From the NCBI GenBank assembly GCA_964428975.1, contig CAYSAI010000007.1, positions 1 through 62,361 of the forward strand: DNA of 62,361 nucleotides. The letters run 5' to 3'. The DNA is from JAGOUA01 sp964428975. Its GTDB lineage: Bacteria > Patescibacteriota > Patescibacteriia > 2-12-FULL-60-25. The notes below the pieces were generated by a model, which saw only the letters and a list, made by a program, of their open reading frames with translations, made no database searches and was not told where the DNA came from. This document shows positions 1 to 9,700 of this stretch, piece after piece; the stretch's first letter is position 1; the number at the start of each line of letters is the position of its first letter. The translations under genes and the position numbers were made by a program.

Positions 1-747
1 AACCCCTCCTAACACCTCACCCCTGCCCCTCTCCTTCGTAAGGAGAGGGGTCTGAACGGTCTGATCTCCCTTCTGACCTCCCCCTGACAAGGGGGAATGA
101 GGGGGTTTTGGCGTAAGGAGAGGGGTGGCTACGTATAGAGCGAAACCCAGTATTGGTCCCATCCACACCAGTTCCGTAGGCCTCAAGCCAATAACGAGGA
201 TCGTCGCGAATCCAAGCAGCGCTTGCCCCCATCGTGATACGGGAGCGCGAACGATTCCCCACACAACCCACGCGAGCCCCGCCATTTGAGGCATCAGCGT
301 AAAAAACGAACGGTTTCCATACAAAAGAGCGACGGGTACGCACAGCCCTGAAAGCGCCCAGAGAAGCGCTCTTCCTCGCGACCAACCGAACCATCGCTCG
401 CCAAGCAGAGCTATCGGCACAATCATCGAAGAAACGAAAAGCGTCGCAAACCACACGCTCCCCATCCCGTTTCCAATCCATCCAACGATTCCCAGAAGAG
501 CCGACCACAGGGGAAATCCCACAGGAGCAAGCACCCCCGTTTGAGGGACGAAACTGCGCGGATGAAGCCACGGAAACCCCACGGCGCGCGGTTCTTCAAG
601 AGCTATGTTGCCTGTTCTCAGCGATTGTCGCGCCACAGCAAACACCGCCGTTTCATCAGGCGAGAGAAAGGGCTTTGCTCCCTGCAAGGCAAAAATCCCG
701 TACACACTCGCAAGCAGGAACCACGCGATACCTAAGGCGTATCTCAT
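1..747 (-). CDS. Polytopic membrane protein, GT39/ArnT-like (3' end outside window)
   Basis: The reading frame opens at ATG 747 and runs off the left edge, so at least 249 codons are present and the C-terminus is missing. The N-terminus has a membrane segment followed by SPDETAVFAVARQSLRTGN, resembling the first periplasmic loop of GT-C glycosyltransferases (PMT/ArnT type), where an acidic residue of this kind is catalytic. At least four further hydrophobic segments follow. The last ~40 visible codons are a low-complexity stretch encoded by the palindromic repeat at 9-127 (peptide PLLTKERGRGEV), so the protein may be extended or disrupted by it. A possible promoter on the minus strand is TTGTTT, 17 bases, CAGTAT. 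The GT-C assignment is inference from topology and the early acidic motif. Confidence 0.6.
   Translation of the reverse strand, partial: MRYALGIAWFLLASVYGIFALQGAKPFLSPDETAVFAVARQSLRTGNIALEEPRAVGFPWLHPRSFVPQTGVLAPVGFPLWSALLGIVGWIGNGMGSVWFATLFVSSMIVPIALLGERWFGWSRGRALLWALSGLCVPVALLYGNRSFFTLMPQMAGLAWVVWGIVRAPVSRWGQALLGFATILVIGLRPTELVWMGPILGFALYVATPLLTPKPPHSPLSGGGQKGDQTVQTPLLTKERGRGEVLGGV
9..127. repeat. G/C-rich palindromic repeat element (edge copy)
   Basis: Positions 26-50 form a perfect palindrome with 11-base arms (CCCCTCTCCTT / AAGGAGAGGGG) around CGT. It is preceded by CCTCACCCCTG. A second half-copy lies at about 112-126, with a CCCCCTGACAAGGGGG-type hairpin between the two. A nearly identical copy sits inside fmt at 6661-6697. 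Both copies fall within open reading frames and stay in frame. I recall similar CCCCTCTCC...GGAGAGGGG dispersed repeats in many bacterial genomes. Confidence 0.7.
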
Positions 748-824
748 ACGTCTCTGATACTGACAAATCGCGAGAAAGAAAACAACCGAGCAGATGCTCG
801 ATTGCAGGATGTCCGTCGAACGAT

Positions 825-1418
825 CTAGTCGTTCTCAAGAATGAATTCGATGCATCCAAAGCTTTTTCGCTGGATGATCACCCGTTCGATGGTCATTTTC
901 GGAAGAGAAATGAGCGCTTCAGCCATCGCCTGAAACAGTAAAGAGGCATCTTCTGCAGAACCGATCCATCCGACATACGAGAGGCGCGCACGAAGTTCCT
1001 CGCTTGAGACCCCCACCTTCGTCCCGAGAGAGCTTTCGAGCCGCGGAAATAGTTTTGAACCTTGGCGTGGGCAAAGAAGCAGCCCGTGCAATCCATGGTT
1101 GTCCATCACGAGATCGACCGTCCCAAAACGACGTTCCGACACACACGACACATCCACAAGCATCGCTCGAATCATGCTCCCAAATGCCGCACGATCATCG
1201 ATGACACGCTGAAGCGTGAGTGACTGTTTCCAAGCGGCTAATCGAGCAAGAGCCCGATCTTGTACGACGGCTTCGCTCCGAGCGATCGCCGATCGAAACA
1301 CGACGCTTGCCCACCCGTGCCACGCCCATGGAATCCAATTCATCCAATAGGTGATGAGCTTTTGCTCCTGCCAATGTCCATCTTCCTCTTTCGATGCCTG
1401 TTTTCCCTCTCCGCCCAT
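825..1418 (-). CDS. Conserved-looking protein of unknown function (197 aa)
   Basis: ATG 1418 follows a clear GGAGG ribosome-binding site (GGAGGTGCGTC-ATG), which fixes the start. The same frame stays open upstream to about 2339, but that extension is antisense to the next gene and is not coding. The protein has a basic/acidic N-terminus, then a Trp-rich segment (YWMNWIPWAWHGWASVVF) that could be a short membrane or amphipathic helix, and a soluble C-terminal half predicted to be alpha/beta. I do not recognise a family. It is divergently transcribed from the secreted protein at 1467, the two starts being 48 bases apart, so they may share a control region. Confidence 0.65.
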   Translation of the reverse strand: MGGEGKQASKEEDGHWQEQKLITYWMNWIPWAWHGWASVVFRSAIARSEAVVQDRALARLAAWKQSLTLQRVIDDRAAFGSMIRAMLVDVSCVSERRFGTVDLVMDNHGLHGLLLCPRQGSKLFPRLESSLGTKVGVSSEELRARLSYVGWIGSAEDASLLFQAMAEALISLPKMTIERVIIQRKSFGCIEFILEND

Positions 1419-1466
1419 GACGCACCTCCTTCGCGTGTGATGGTACCGCGTGCTAGTATACACGTC

Positions 1467-2915
1467 ATGCGTGTTCTGTCTAGCTCTTTTCTTGTCCTTG
1501 CTCTCGTGCTGCACATGCCCCTTGCGACGCTCGCACAAGGCATTTCTGCGAGCAAACCGGCTCTGCAAGGCTTCAATCGCCACGCGGTCTTGAACGATGA
1601 TGCTCTGTTTACGTTCGATGATTGGAGCGCTGAACGTATCCAGCGGTTTCTTCTCTCGAAAAACGGCGGTCTTGCCACCATGAAACTCGTGGATATCGAC
1701 GGTATCGCGACGCGTCCGGCAGATATTCTGTGGCGTGTTGCGGGTTCCTATCAGATCAGTCCGAAATATCTTCTTGTCCTTCTTCAAAAAGAACAAAGTC
1801 TTGTGGAAGCGAAAAAACCTTCGCAAAAACAACTCGATTGGGCGATGGGCTACGGCGTCTGCGACAACTGTGCGATGAACGATCCACGTATTCAAGATTT
1901 CAAAGGGTTCGCGAATCAGGTCGAATATGCCGCAAAACAACATCGCGAGCGCTACATGCAACAGTTGCTCACGCAAGGGCAAACGATTGCGGGGCAGGCG
2001 GTAGGAAAAACGATTGTGATAGACGGTGCTGCTGTCACGCCCGCGAACATGGCAACGGCCATGCTCTATAGCTACACGCCGCATCTTGAAGGAAATGAGA
2101 ATCTTTGGCGCATTTGGCGACGATGGTTTGGACGTACGCTGCCAAACGGTACGATCGTGAAAGCGGAAGACACGGGGCAACACTACCTGCTTCGACGCGG
2201 CGAGAAACGCGCTATCACCCCAACAGTCGTGGCGAGCTTGATTGATGACAGAAAAAAGATTGTTGAACTTACTCCAAGCGATCTTGATGCGTATCCAAGC
2301 GGTGCAGCGATGCGTTTTCCAAACTACAGCCTCGTGCAAACGCCTGATGAAACACGCTACTTGCTTTCAGGCGAAGAAAAACGGCGCATCGTCTCGAATG
2401 CCGCGTTTCGTGGACTTGGTTTTCAAGAGGATGAAGTGGTCGAAGCCTCGCTTGAAGACCTCGCCTCGTACACAGACGGCAGCGATCTCACGGAAACGAG
2501 TAAGTATCCCACAGGCCTTCTTGCTCGCGATAAACGTGGCGGGTATTGGTACATCGACAATGAAACGCGGCGCACCATCCCCCATCCGCTTTTTTTGAAG
2601 CTTTCCTTTCGTGGACGCCCCGCAAAGCTCCTCTCTGCAAGCGAACTTGCGCGTTTTCCCATCAGCGAGCCGTTTCGCTTTCGTGATGGTGAACTCGTGC
2701 GAAATACGTCGAGTCCTGCCGTGTACGTCATCGAAGGCGGTCTTAAACGCCCTATTGCGACGGAAAGCCTCTTCCTCGATCTTGGCTATGCATGGAAGAA
2801 CGTTCTAACGATTCCCGACACGCTTCTCGCAACCTACACCACAGGTGAAACCATGACCCCCTCTTGGAAAGAGCCTGCGAGTCTGATTGAATCAATCAAG
2901 ACCCCTTCCTTATGA
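1467..2915 (+). CDS. Secreted protein: lysozyme-like N-domain plus four KR-I surface repeats
   Basis: I chose ATG 1467 because it gives a clean Sec signal peptide (MRVLSSSFLVLALVLHMPLA, cleavage near TLAQG); upstream codons in frame lie antisense to the neighbour. Residues ~60-200 (DILWRVAGSYQISPKYLLVLLQKEQS, then WAMGYGVCD) resemble glucosaminidase/transglycosylase folds, with Glu in LLQKEQS as a possible catalytic acid. Residues ~220-470 hold four ~65-residue repeats with the pattern G-x-KR-x-I...F-x-x-LGF (EKRAITP, EKRRIVS, TRRTIPH, LKRPIAT), a style seen in surface proteins of Patescibacteria. A TAGTAT box at 1455-1460 lies only 6 bases before the ATG with no Shine-Dalgarno, so the mRNA is probably leaderless. 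Likely role: peptidoglycan or surface-layer remodelling (inference). Confidence 0.7.
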   Translation: MRVLSSSFLVLALVLHMPLATLAQGISASKPALQGFNRHAVLNDDALFTFDDWSAERIQRFLLSKNGGLATMKLVDIDGIATRPADILWRVAGSYQISPKYLLVLLQKEQSLVEAKKPSQKQLDWAMGYGVCDNCAMNDPRIQDFKGFANQVEYAAKQHRERYMQQLLTQGQTIAGQAVGKTIVIDGAAVTPANMATAMLYSYTPHLEGNENLWRIWRRWFGRTLPNGTIVKAEDTGQHYLLRRGEKRAITPTVVASLIDDRKKIVELTPSDLDAYPSGAAMRFPNYSLVQTPDETRYLLSGEEKRRIVSNAAFRGLGFQEDEVVEASLEDLASYTDGSDLTETSKYPTGLLARDKRGGYWYIDNETRRTIPHPLFLKLSFRGRPAKLLSASELARFPISEPFRFRDGELVRNTSSPAVYVIEGGLKRPIATESLFLDLGYAWKNVLTIPDTLLATYTTGETMTPSWKEPASLIESIKTPSL

Positions 2916-3703
2916 TCGTTTTCTCTGCCCTCGTCCCTCACCCCCCGTTTCTCGTTCCGAACATCGGTCGGGATGCTTCCGAAAAGCTCCACGCAACCCG
3001 CGCCGCGTATGAGCAGGTCATGGAACACCTCACCGCGAGCAAGCCTGATACCATCGTCATGATTTCTCCTCATGCTCCGCGCTATCCAGATGCGTGGAGT
3101 GCGAATATGTCGCCCACGTTTACGGCGCATATGCAGGAATTTGGTGATCATGAAACAACCGTGAAAACAAGCGTAAACTACCTTTTGATCGATCGCTTGC
3201 ATCGAGCGCTTCGTGAGAAGAAGATGCCGTTCACCCTTCGTACAAGCGAAACCCTTGATTTTGGCTACACCGTCCCGCTCTTTTTTCTCACGCAACATCT
3301 CACGGCGTGGAACCTCGTGCCGCTCGCTCCAAACGAACAAGGCTTGCAAGAACAAGCGGCGTTCGGCGCCGAACTCTATCGCACACTACAATCAGAAGAG
3401 GCGCGTATCGCCCTGTTTGCATCGGCGGATTTGTGCCACCACGTGCATCCAGGCGGCGCCACAAGCGAACATCCAGAAACACGCGCGTTTGATGAAGCAG
3501 CACGTACAGCCGCACGCACGAAGTCTATCGATCCGCTCATTCAAGCCTCGATTGCCCTGCCAGAGGATAAACACGCGTGCGGAGAACGGAGTATCGCGAT
3601 TCTGCTTGGTGCGCTGAAAGAGTTGAACACGACCTACGAAGAACACTGCTACGAAGCGCCGTTCGGCGTTGGGTATCTCACGGCGAGTTATCGTGTCGCC
3701 TAA
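2912..3703 (+). CDS. LigB/MEMO1-superfamily protein (AmmeMemoRadiSam B-like)
   Basis: 263 aa, overlapping the previous stop by ATGA. The N-terminus ALVPHPPFLVPNIG is the hallmark of the class III extradiol dioxygenase/MEMO fold, where the first His binds metal in true dioxygenases. Further conserved-looking features are VMISPHAPRY (second His), DFGYTVPLFFL, and ASADLCHHVHPGG with several His residues. These fit an enzyme-like metal site. In many bacteria such proteins occur with AMMECR1 and radical SAM partners; neither is present here. The next gene, priA, starts 5 bases after the stop, so all genes from 1467 to 6798 may be co-transcribed. The substrate cannot be told from sequence. Confidence 0.75.
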   Translation: MIVFSALVPHPPFLVPNIGRDASEKLHATRAAYEQVMEHLTASKPDTIVMISPHAPRYPDAWSANMSPTFTAHMQEFGDHETTVKTSVNYLLIDRLHRALREKKMPFTLRTSETLDFGYTVPLFFLTQHLTAWNLVPLAPNEQGLQEQAAFGAELYRTLQSEEARIALFASADLCHHVHPGGATSEHPETRAFDEAARTAARTKSIDPLIQASIALPEDKHACGERSIAILLGALKELNTTYEEHCYEAPFGVGYLTASYRVA

Positions 3704-3707
3704 TCGT

Positions 3708-5411
3708 ATGTTCGCGCGGATCATCCCTCTCACCCGAACACCGCCGGGAGTGGATGCGTTTGATTATCGCGTGCCTGCCGATCTTGTGTTGCAGCTCGGT
3801 GATCTTGTGCGTATACCCCTCCGCAATCGCCTCGTTGAGGGCGTGGTTCTTGAACTGCGCTCGTCCTCTCCCTTTGCTGCTCGCACGAAAGAGCTTGAAG
3901 CGAACGCGCGCATTGCCTCTCTTGGAACGAAATGGGTCGAACTAGCGAAGTGGCTCGGCGCGCGCACGTTTCAATCCTTGCCCACGATCACGAAAGCGTG
4001 GCTGCGCCTTCTTCCAAAAAAACTTGCTCCTTGGACGATTGTTCTTCCTGCGCACACCACGCCGAACGTCCTCACGCATTGGACGACGAACCCCGAAGCA
4101 ACGCTTCTCGAGCAGTTTCAAGCGGACACGTCGCGGCGTACGCTCATTCTCGTGCCTTTTGCGCAACAAGCAGAACGCCTCGCGAAGACGCTTGGGATTC
4201 CTTCCCTCTTAAGCGATGATCCGAAAACGGTCGCGACGCACACATGGCAAGCGTTCACGAGTGGTGAAACGCCCGCACTCATCTCGACACGGATCGGAGC
4301 GTGGCTTGGGTTGTACGCAGAACGACTTTTGCTTCTTGAACCAGAAAACGACGATCATAAGCAGGATGAACTTGCTCCACGCTTCGACGCACGTTTACTC
4401 GCGATGTGGCTTGCGACGCACACAGGGATACAGCTCGAAACGTTCGGCCTTACGCCACCGCTGCACGTACAAGCTGCAGCACCTACGATCATCATCCATC
4501 CAACACTCTGTCTGAAACAGCGCGCAGGACGAAGCGTTATTCCCACGATCGGCCTCGATGCGCTCGACCGTTTTCTCGAAGAAACAGACCGTCCACGTGT
4601 GCTCGTTCATCCCATTCGCGGCTTTCGCGCGCGTTCACAGTGTCGCGTGTGTGGCGAGGTGCTCTCGTGCATCCTCTGCGCAAGCGCGCTGCGTCGTCGT
4701 GAAAACGATGGTTGGTGCGATCTCTGCAAGAAAGCGAATGTTTTGCCTGATGCATGCGTACGATGTGGCAGCGATGATTTTTCTGGTTCAACTCCGGGCA
4801 TTGAACTCTTAAAGCGTCTGTGGGAGCGTGCCGAATACCCTCCCACCACGTGGCGCGACGGATCGCCCCTCGCGATAGACATGCCCCTCCCAGAGCATGC
4901 ACGCGTCCTTGTGAGCGCCCCCGAGCTTCTCGGCGGGGTAAGCGAGGACGTTCGTCGAACAGAGCGCTTGCTGCGAACGTATCGCAAACTCGCGAGTCAT
5001 GTCGCTTCTGCCCAAGGCGAGCTGTTCCTTCAGATTGCGCAGGAAGAGGATGCGCGTTGGCTCACGTGGCTCACGTCCGAAGGAGTACATACAAGCCTCG
5101 AAGAGGAACGTCGCGCACGAAGCGTGTTTCGCTATCCACCAAGCGTTCGTCTCGCGAAGCTGCTCGTGGACGGTTCTGAAGCAAAAGCGCTCACTTTGCG
5201 AGAACATCTCGTGAAATCTATGGGTGCGCACGCGCTCTTTCTCGATCTGCGAGGACCATTTCTCGTAGAAGGACGTCCGAAAAAACGCGAGCGTTTCGTG
5301 TTCCATGCGCTCTTTCAGCCGCAGATCGATGAACGGACGCTCACCACGCTCTTCACCCCTTTTCAACGAGATATGCTGATTGATCTTGATCCAGTCGCGT
5401 TTTTGCGGTAA
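3708..5411 (+). CDS. priA: PriA-like primosomal protein, helicase motifs degenerate
   Basis: 567 aa, against about 730 for E. coli PriA. The 3'-DNA-binding domain is recognisable at the N-terminus (MFARIIPLTRTPPGVDAFDYRVP), and this homology picks ATG 3708 over the in-frame codon at 3669. The zinc-binding cysteine region is present (CRVCGE..CILC..CDLC..CVRCGS). The helicase core is eroded: no GSGKT Walker A precedes the LILVPFAQQ segment, and the DEEH box is replaced by EPEN within LLLLEPENDDHKQ. The C-terminus FRYPPSVRLAKLLV matches PriA's conserved end. It probably keeps a structural or DNA-binding role in replication restart without ATP hydrolysis. It sits directly upstream of def and fmt, a common bacterial order. 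Confidence 0.85.
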   Translation: MFARIIPLTRTPPGVDAFDYRVPADLVLQLGDLVRIPLRNRLVEGVVLELRSSSPFAARTKELEANARIASLGTKWVELAKWLGARTFQSLPTITKAWLRLLPKKLAPWTIVLPAHTTPNVLTHWTTNPEATLLEQFQADTSRRTLILVPFAQQAERLAKTLGIPSLLSDDPKTVATHTWQAFTSGETPALISTRIGAWLGLYAERLLLLEPENDDHKQDELAPRFDARLLAMWLATHTGIQLETFGLTPPLHVQAAAPTIIIHPTLCLKQRAGRSVIPTIGLDALDRFLEETDRPRVLVHPIRGFRARSQCRVCGEVLSCILCASALRRRENDGWCDLCKKANVLPDACVRCGSDDFSGSTPGIELLKRLWERAEYPPTTWRDGSPLAIDMPLPEHARVLVSAPELLGGVSEDVRRTERLLRTYRKLASHVASAQGELFLQIAQEEDARWLTWLTSEGVHTSLEEERRARSVFRYPPSVRLAKLLVDGSEAKALTLREHLVKSMGAHALFLDLRGPFLVEGRPKKRERFVFHALFQPQIDERTLTTLFTPFQRDMLIDLDPVAFLR

Positions 5412-5426
5412 GATAAAGTGTCTTTT

Positions 5427-5903
5427 ATGGATATGTTCTCCATCGTGAAGCATCCGTCCCCCTCTCTGCGCGAACGCTCGCAGGAGGTTGCTGTTGCCGA
5501 AATCACGACGCCGACGTTTCAAGCCTATCTCGACCAGCTCACCCACACGATGGTGATAAAAGATGGCGTTGGTATCGCTTCGCCGCAAGTCGGCATCAAC
5601 AAACGGGTGATCGTGGTGCGAATGAACGATCTCATAGAGTGCTACATCAACCCAGAAATCCTCAAACACTCAAGCGAACTCATCGAAGGCGAAGAAGGGT
5701 GTTTGAGCGTTCCGGGAATCTACGGCCTCGTCGATCGTTCGAAACGTATCCGTTTACGAGCTATCAACCGCCATGGACGCACGCACGAGCTCGATCTTCG
5801 ACACTTTCCTGCGACGATCTTTCAACATGAAATCGACCACCTGAACGGCATCCTCTTTATCGACAAGATGAAACAGCAAACCCACGGAGGATCGTATGCA
5901 TAG
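5427..5903 (+). CDS. def: Peptide deformylase
   Basis: 158 aa, removing the N-formyl group from nascent proteins. All three active-site motifs are intact: GVGIASPQ at ~47-54, EGCLSVP at ~90-96 with the metal-binding Cys, and QHEIDHLNG at ~133-141 with two metal-binding His and the catalytic Glu. An in-frame GTG at 5418 would add three residues; I prefer ATG 5427. The gene follows priA by 15 bases and overlaps fmt by 8 bases, the usual priA-def-fmt order, so formylation and deformylation are expressed together. Confidence 0.95.
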   Translation: MDMFSIVKHPSPSLRERSQEVAVAEITTPTFQAYLDQLTHTMVIKDGVGIASPQVGINKRVIVVRMNDLIECYINPEILKHSSELIEGEEGCLSVPGIYGLVDRSKRIRLRAINRHGRTHELDLRHFPATIFQHEIDHLNGILFIDKMKQQTHGGSYA

Positions 5904-6798
5904 AAGAAAATTGCTCTTCTTTGGAACGCCGCTCATTGCCGTGCCGCTCCTTGAACGCCTCGCGAGTGATACGCGTTTTTCGATCGTTGGGGTGATCACC
6001 CAACCTGATCGCCCTGTGGGACGCAAGCACGTGCTCACCGCATCGGCCGTAAAAGAAACAGCGCAAAAACTTGGAATCCCGGTATTCCAACCGGAAACCC
6101 TCAAAACTCCAGAAGCTCTCGCCCTGCTCGCGCAGTTTTCCTTTGATGCGGCTGTCGTGTTCAGTTATGGAAATATCCTTCCACAGACACTCCTTGATCT
6201 TGCTCCAAACCGTTTCGTGAACGTACATGGCTCGATCTTGCCGAACTATCGTGGCGCATCACCTATCACCGAAGCAATCAAAAATGGCGACGTGGAAACG
6301 GGTATCAGCACGATTGTAATGGATGCGCAGATGGATCACGGCGCCGTACTCTCCGAAGCACGCCTCGCCATCACGAATAACGATACAACAGAAACGCTCG
6401 GCGAACGCATGGGAACGCTCGCTGCCGAGCATCTTCCTGACGTACTTCACGCGTATCTTGAAGGAACGCTCGCTCCTCGCGAACAAGATCACGCGCGCGC
6501 CACGTTCTGCCATCTCCTCAAAAAAGAGGATGGGATGATCGATCCGCAAACCATTTCTGCCGAAGCGCTCGAACGCCTCGTTCGCGCATACACTCCTTGG
6601 CCGCTTGTAACAGTTGAAACGCACGGTGTACGGATGAAGATTGTACGCGCGAGCCTATCACCTCACCCCCTGCCCCTCTCCTTCGTAAGGAGAGGGGGGT
6701 GTCTCCTTCCCTGCCAAACCGGCACGCTCATCCTCGACGAGGTGCGCCCCGAAGGAGGGAACACGATGAGCGGTGAAGCGTTTATGAGGGGACGTTAA
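5896..6798 (+). CDS. fmt: Methionyl-tRNA formyltransferase, with in-frame repeat insertion
   Basis: 300 aa; formylates initiator Met-tRNA using 10-formyl-THF. Key motifs are LLFFGTPLIAVPLLERL at the N-terminus, TQPDRPVGRK, and NVHGSILPNYRGASPI, which carries the catalytic Asn/His region and the formyl-binding loop. ATG 5896 has a good GGAGG 6 bases upstream, inside the end of def. In the C-terminal OB-like domain (residues ~255-270) the reading frame runs through the G/C-rich palindrome at 6673-6697, giving the odd peptide HPLPLSFVRRGG before the domain resumes with TGTLILDEVRPEGG. The insertion keeps the frame and probably sits in a surface loop. Its stop overlaps the convergent 1235-aa gene by 4 bases. 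Confidence 0.95.
   Translation: MHRRKLLFFGTPLIAVPLLERLASDTRFSIVGVITQPDRPVGRKHVLTASAVKETAQKLGIPVFQPETLKTPEALALLAQFSFDAAVVFSYGNILPQTLLDLAPNRFVNVHGSILPNYRGASPITEAIKNGDVETGISTIVMDAQMDHGAVLSEARLAITNNDTTETLGERMGTLAAEHLPDVLHAYLEGTLAPREQDHARATFCHLLKKEDGMIDPQTISAEALERLVRAYTPWPLVTVETHGVRMKIVRASLSPHPLPLSFVRRGGCLLPCQTGTLILDEVRPEGGNTMSGEAFMRGR
6661..6697. repeat. G/C-rich palindromic repeat inside fmt
   Basis: The perfect 11-base-arm palindrome at 6673-6697 with its 5' flank CCTCACCCCCTG matches the copy at 9-50 over about 36 bases with a single one-base length difference. It lies in frame within fmt. A partial match (CTTCGTAGGGAGAGGGG) also occurs at about 15533-15549 within the GT2/polymerase gene. Confidence 0.8.
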
Positions 6799-9700
6799 AC
6801 AGCGTTCTGCAAAGCTTTCACCATCTTCGTATATCCGTCCGTACCTTCTCGTTGTAAGAAATAGAAAAAGTTATCATGCCGATGATTGCTTCGACCATTC
6901 GCATCACCGTCGAGATTCTCGATAAGGTTCACGCCCGCATCTGGGATGATATAGCGTTCGGAAGCCTTTTCAAACGAACGTACGTCCCCTGCTTCATCGA
7001 TCGCTGCTGCAAGAAACGTCTCGCGTGCTTTCGCGAAATTGCCTCCATTTTGCAAGATCCAGTTTTCTACACCGAGGCCACCAAGCCCTCCATCGAGTTT
7101 TTTGTAGACACCTGATGCCTTCAAGACTTTTTTCGCATACACGATGTTCGCCCGCACCCAATCTGCGTCTTCTTGATTCGTACGATCAAGCGATGCGAGA
7201 CGCTGTTCGATCGCCACGTGCGAGGGCGTTCCTTCCACTTCTGGTTTATTCGTAAAAGTGATGTCGATGTCTGCTATCGTTCCATTGATATTCACGCCCG
7301 TTCGACGCCATTGCGCTGTCGCCTGACTTGCCGCTGTTCCTTTCATGAGCGTGTTTAGTGCATTCACGATCTCTTCTTTCTTTCGAAGATCCGTCTCATC
7401 AAGACGAATAGCCATATCAAAATCCACCGTTTCACCCACGATGCTCGTATGTCGAGCGGTGGATCCTGTGTTGAGAATTTCCGCTCCCACCGCAAGCTCA
7501 CCGCTCGTACGAAGCGGAATTCCTGCTTTCATGAGCGCTTCTTTGATATGCACTTCAATGGTTTTGCGTGTTATGTCGATCATCTCTCGTTCAGCAACGA
7601 TACCTACTTGAAGAGCCTCGATCTTGTGTGTTTCTTCCTCTGAACGTGAAGTTTTCTCAAGAACAAACGGTTTTTTGACCATCTCCGTTCCAGAGAAGGC
7701 GCGTGCTTGTAGCTCATCAAACTCTTCTGGCGTAAAGAGTATCTTTCCATCGATATCCGTAATCGGCACGTAATACCCGTTCGCGACAAGATCCATCTTG
7801 AGATCAAGCATCATGCGGCGTTCGGGATTTTTCAGCATAATCGCACGCACTTCCGTAAACGGAGCTCCCGTACGAATACCGAAATGACGCTCATGATCCG
7901 CAACAGGAGAAGAGAACACCTCATACGGAGCGGTTTTCCCACGAATTTGATCGTGCACGGGAGGCGTATCTGTGAAGAACCGTTCTTTTGTAGGACGCAT
8001 GACGAGCACCATATCGCCATAGCTTTTCGCTGGATTCATTTCAAGCGCTCCGCTATTCCCTTGTTCTAGGTCTTTCGCCAGCACCTTCCCCGTATCGGTA
8101 TCAAGTCTCGTTGAATCATCTTTTGCCGCATACCCCAAGAACTCTCCCGCTACGTTTCCGTTTTGAAGATAGGAAAGAAAATACTTCGAATTTACACCTT
8201 TTAGCAAGTCTCCTGTTTGAAGCAGGATCTTTTCAGGAGAAGAAGCCACAAGCTCACGATTGAGCGTATCCGCTCGTTTTTTTGACGCATCCATGCGCGC
8301 AAGCGCTTCTTCGATAGAGGCAACTCCCGCAGGACGGAGGAACATTTCTTCGAGACGATCGTGCGTTTTTTGTCCTTCACGAACACCAAGAGACGCTTTC
8401 CAAGCAGTAAGCTCAGCTTTCAGCGTAGGCTGTTTGTCTGGAGCTTCACGACCCTTCCCATGGGTTGACGCATTATGCAGCACGGCTGCCTTGCGAAAAA
8501 ACTCTTGAAGACGTGCCGTGTCCTGCTCATCAAGCTCCGTATCGGTTTCTGCTTTTTCTACAAGAGGCAACACTGCTTGCATGTCTTCGAGATACGTTTT
8601 TAACGACGGATTTCCCGTATCAAGATGGATGTTGATCAAATCTTTGTAGATCAACATGTTCGCTTCACGAGGACTCGCTTTTTTGAGAGAGGGAGAATAC
8701 ACAAACTTTTTTAAATGCTCTTCATCATACAGAATATCAAACGCAAGAAATAGTTTTCCTACGAGAGGAATATGATTCCGAAGGAATATGCGCTCAATTT
8801 TTTCATAGGCTTTCACAGGATCATCATTTTTGAGTAATTCTCCAAGAAGTTCTTTTCCCATGCGACGCACCGTACGCGAGGGGCTTTCTTGGATTTTTGT
8901 ATCGAGCATTCGACAGTTCTCGAGTTGTTGAATAGTGCGTGCGTCAAGCTCTCCAAATGAAGCTTGATGGTTCATGACTTCTTGAGCGAATCCTCTCTCA
9001 AGAAGCTTTTGCGCAACTACGCTTGGAAGATTTTTTATGTGCGGGAGAAAGTCTACGAGAAATTGTAAGTCTTTATCATTCGCTTCTTGCAAAATCCATA
9101 CCTGTTTTTCTGGCGAAAATACCTCTATCCATCGAACAACATTCGCCCTGTTTTTTTCGTTCCAAAAATACTCTATCGTCCATTGCTCTCTCTCTGGTGT
9201 TACGCCAACTTTTTTGAGACATCGAAAAAAATCGTGTGGTTTTGTAGATGGTTTATGAAGCATTTCTTTCATTAATTGAAAAACAGTATCTTGTTCTTTT
9301 GGAGAAAGTACGGAAAATTCTTCTTGAAAGAATCCTCGATCTTTTCCAAGAGATTTTATCTCTTCTTTATGAAGAAATGTTTGAAAAAGATTTTTTCGTA
9401 AATCTGTATCCATGGATGCAGCTGCCTGCTCAAGTGAATCCGTATTTTCAAAAGATGGAGGGAGAAAAGCGAGAGATGTTATCAGTTGTCGTACTGCATC
9501 CTGTTGCTTATTCTCAAGCAATTGTTCGAATAAACGTACATAAAAGCGAGAAAATGTCTTCGATCCATCATCTTGTGTTTCATACTGAGGAAACACATCT
9601 CGCATGTTAATGACACATGCCACAAAAAATTCTGGATCCGTTGCAAGAAATCGTTTCTCAATAAAACAAGCGAGTTTTTCCTGTATCGCCCCATCTTGAA

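Noticed and set aside
17..571. 184-codon minus-strand frame
   Set aside because: It is a shifted frame of the membrane protein that starts at 747; its composition (many Arg/Ser/Cys) is not protein-like.
825..2339. A 504-codon minus-strand frame
   Set aside because: Only its last 197 codons have a ribosome-binding site and protein-like composition. The rest is antisense to the secreted protein gene at 1467.
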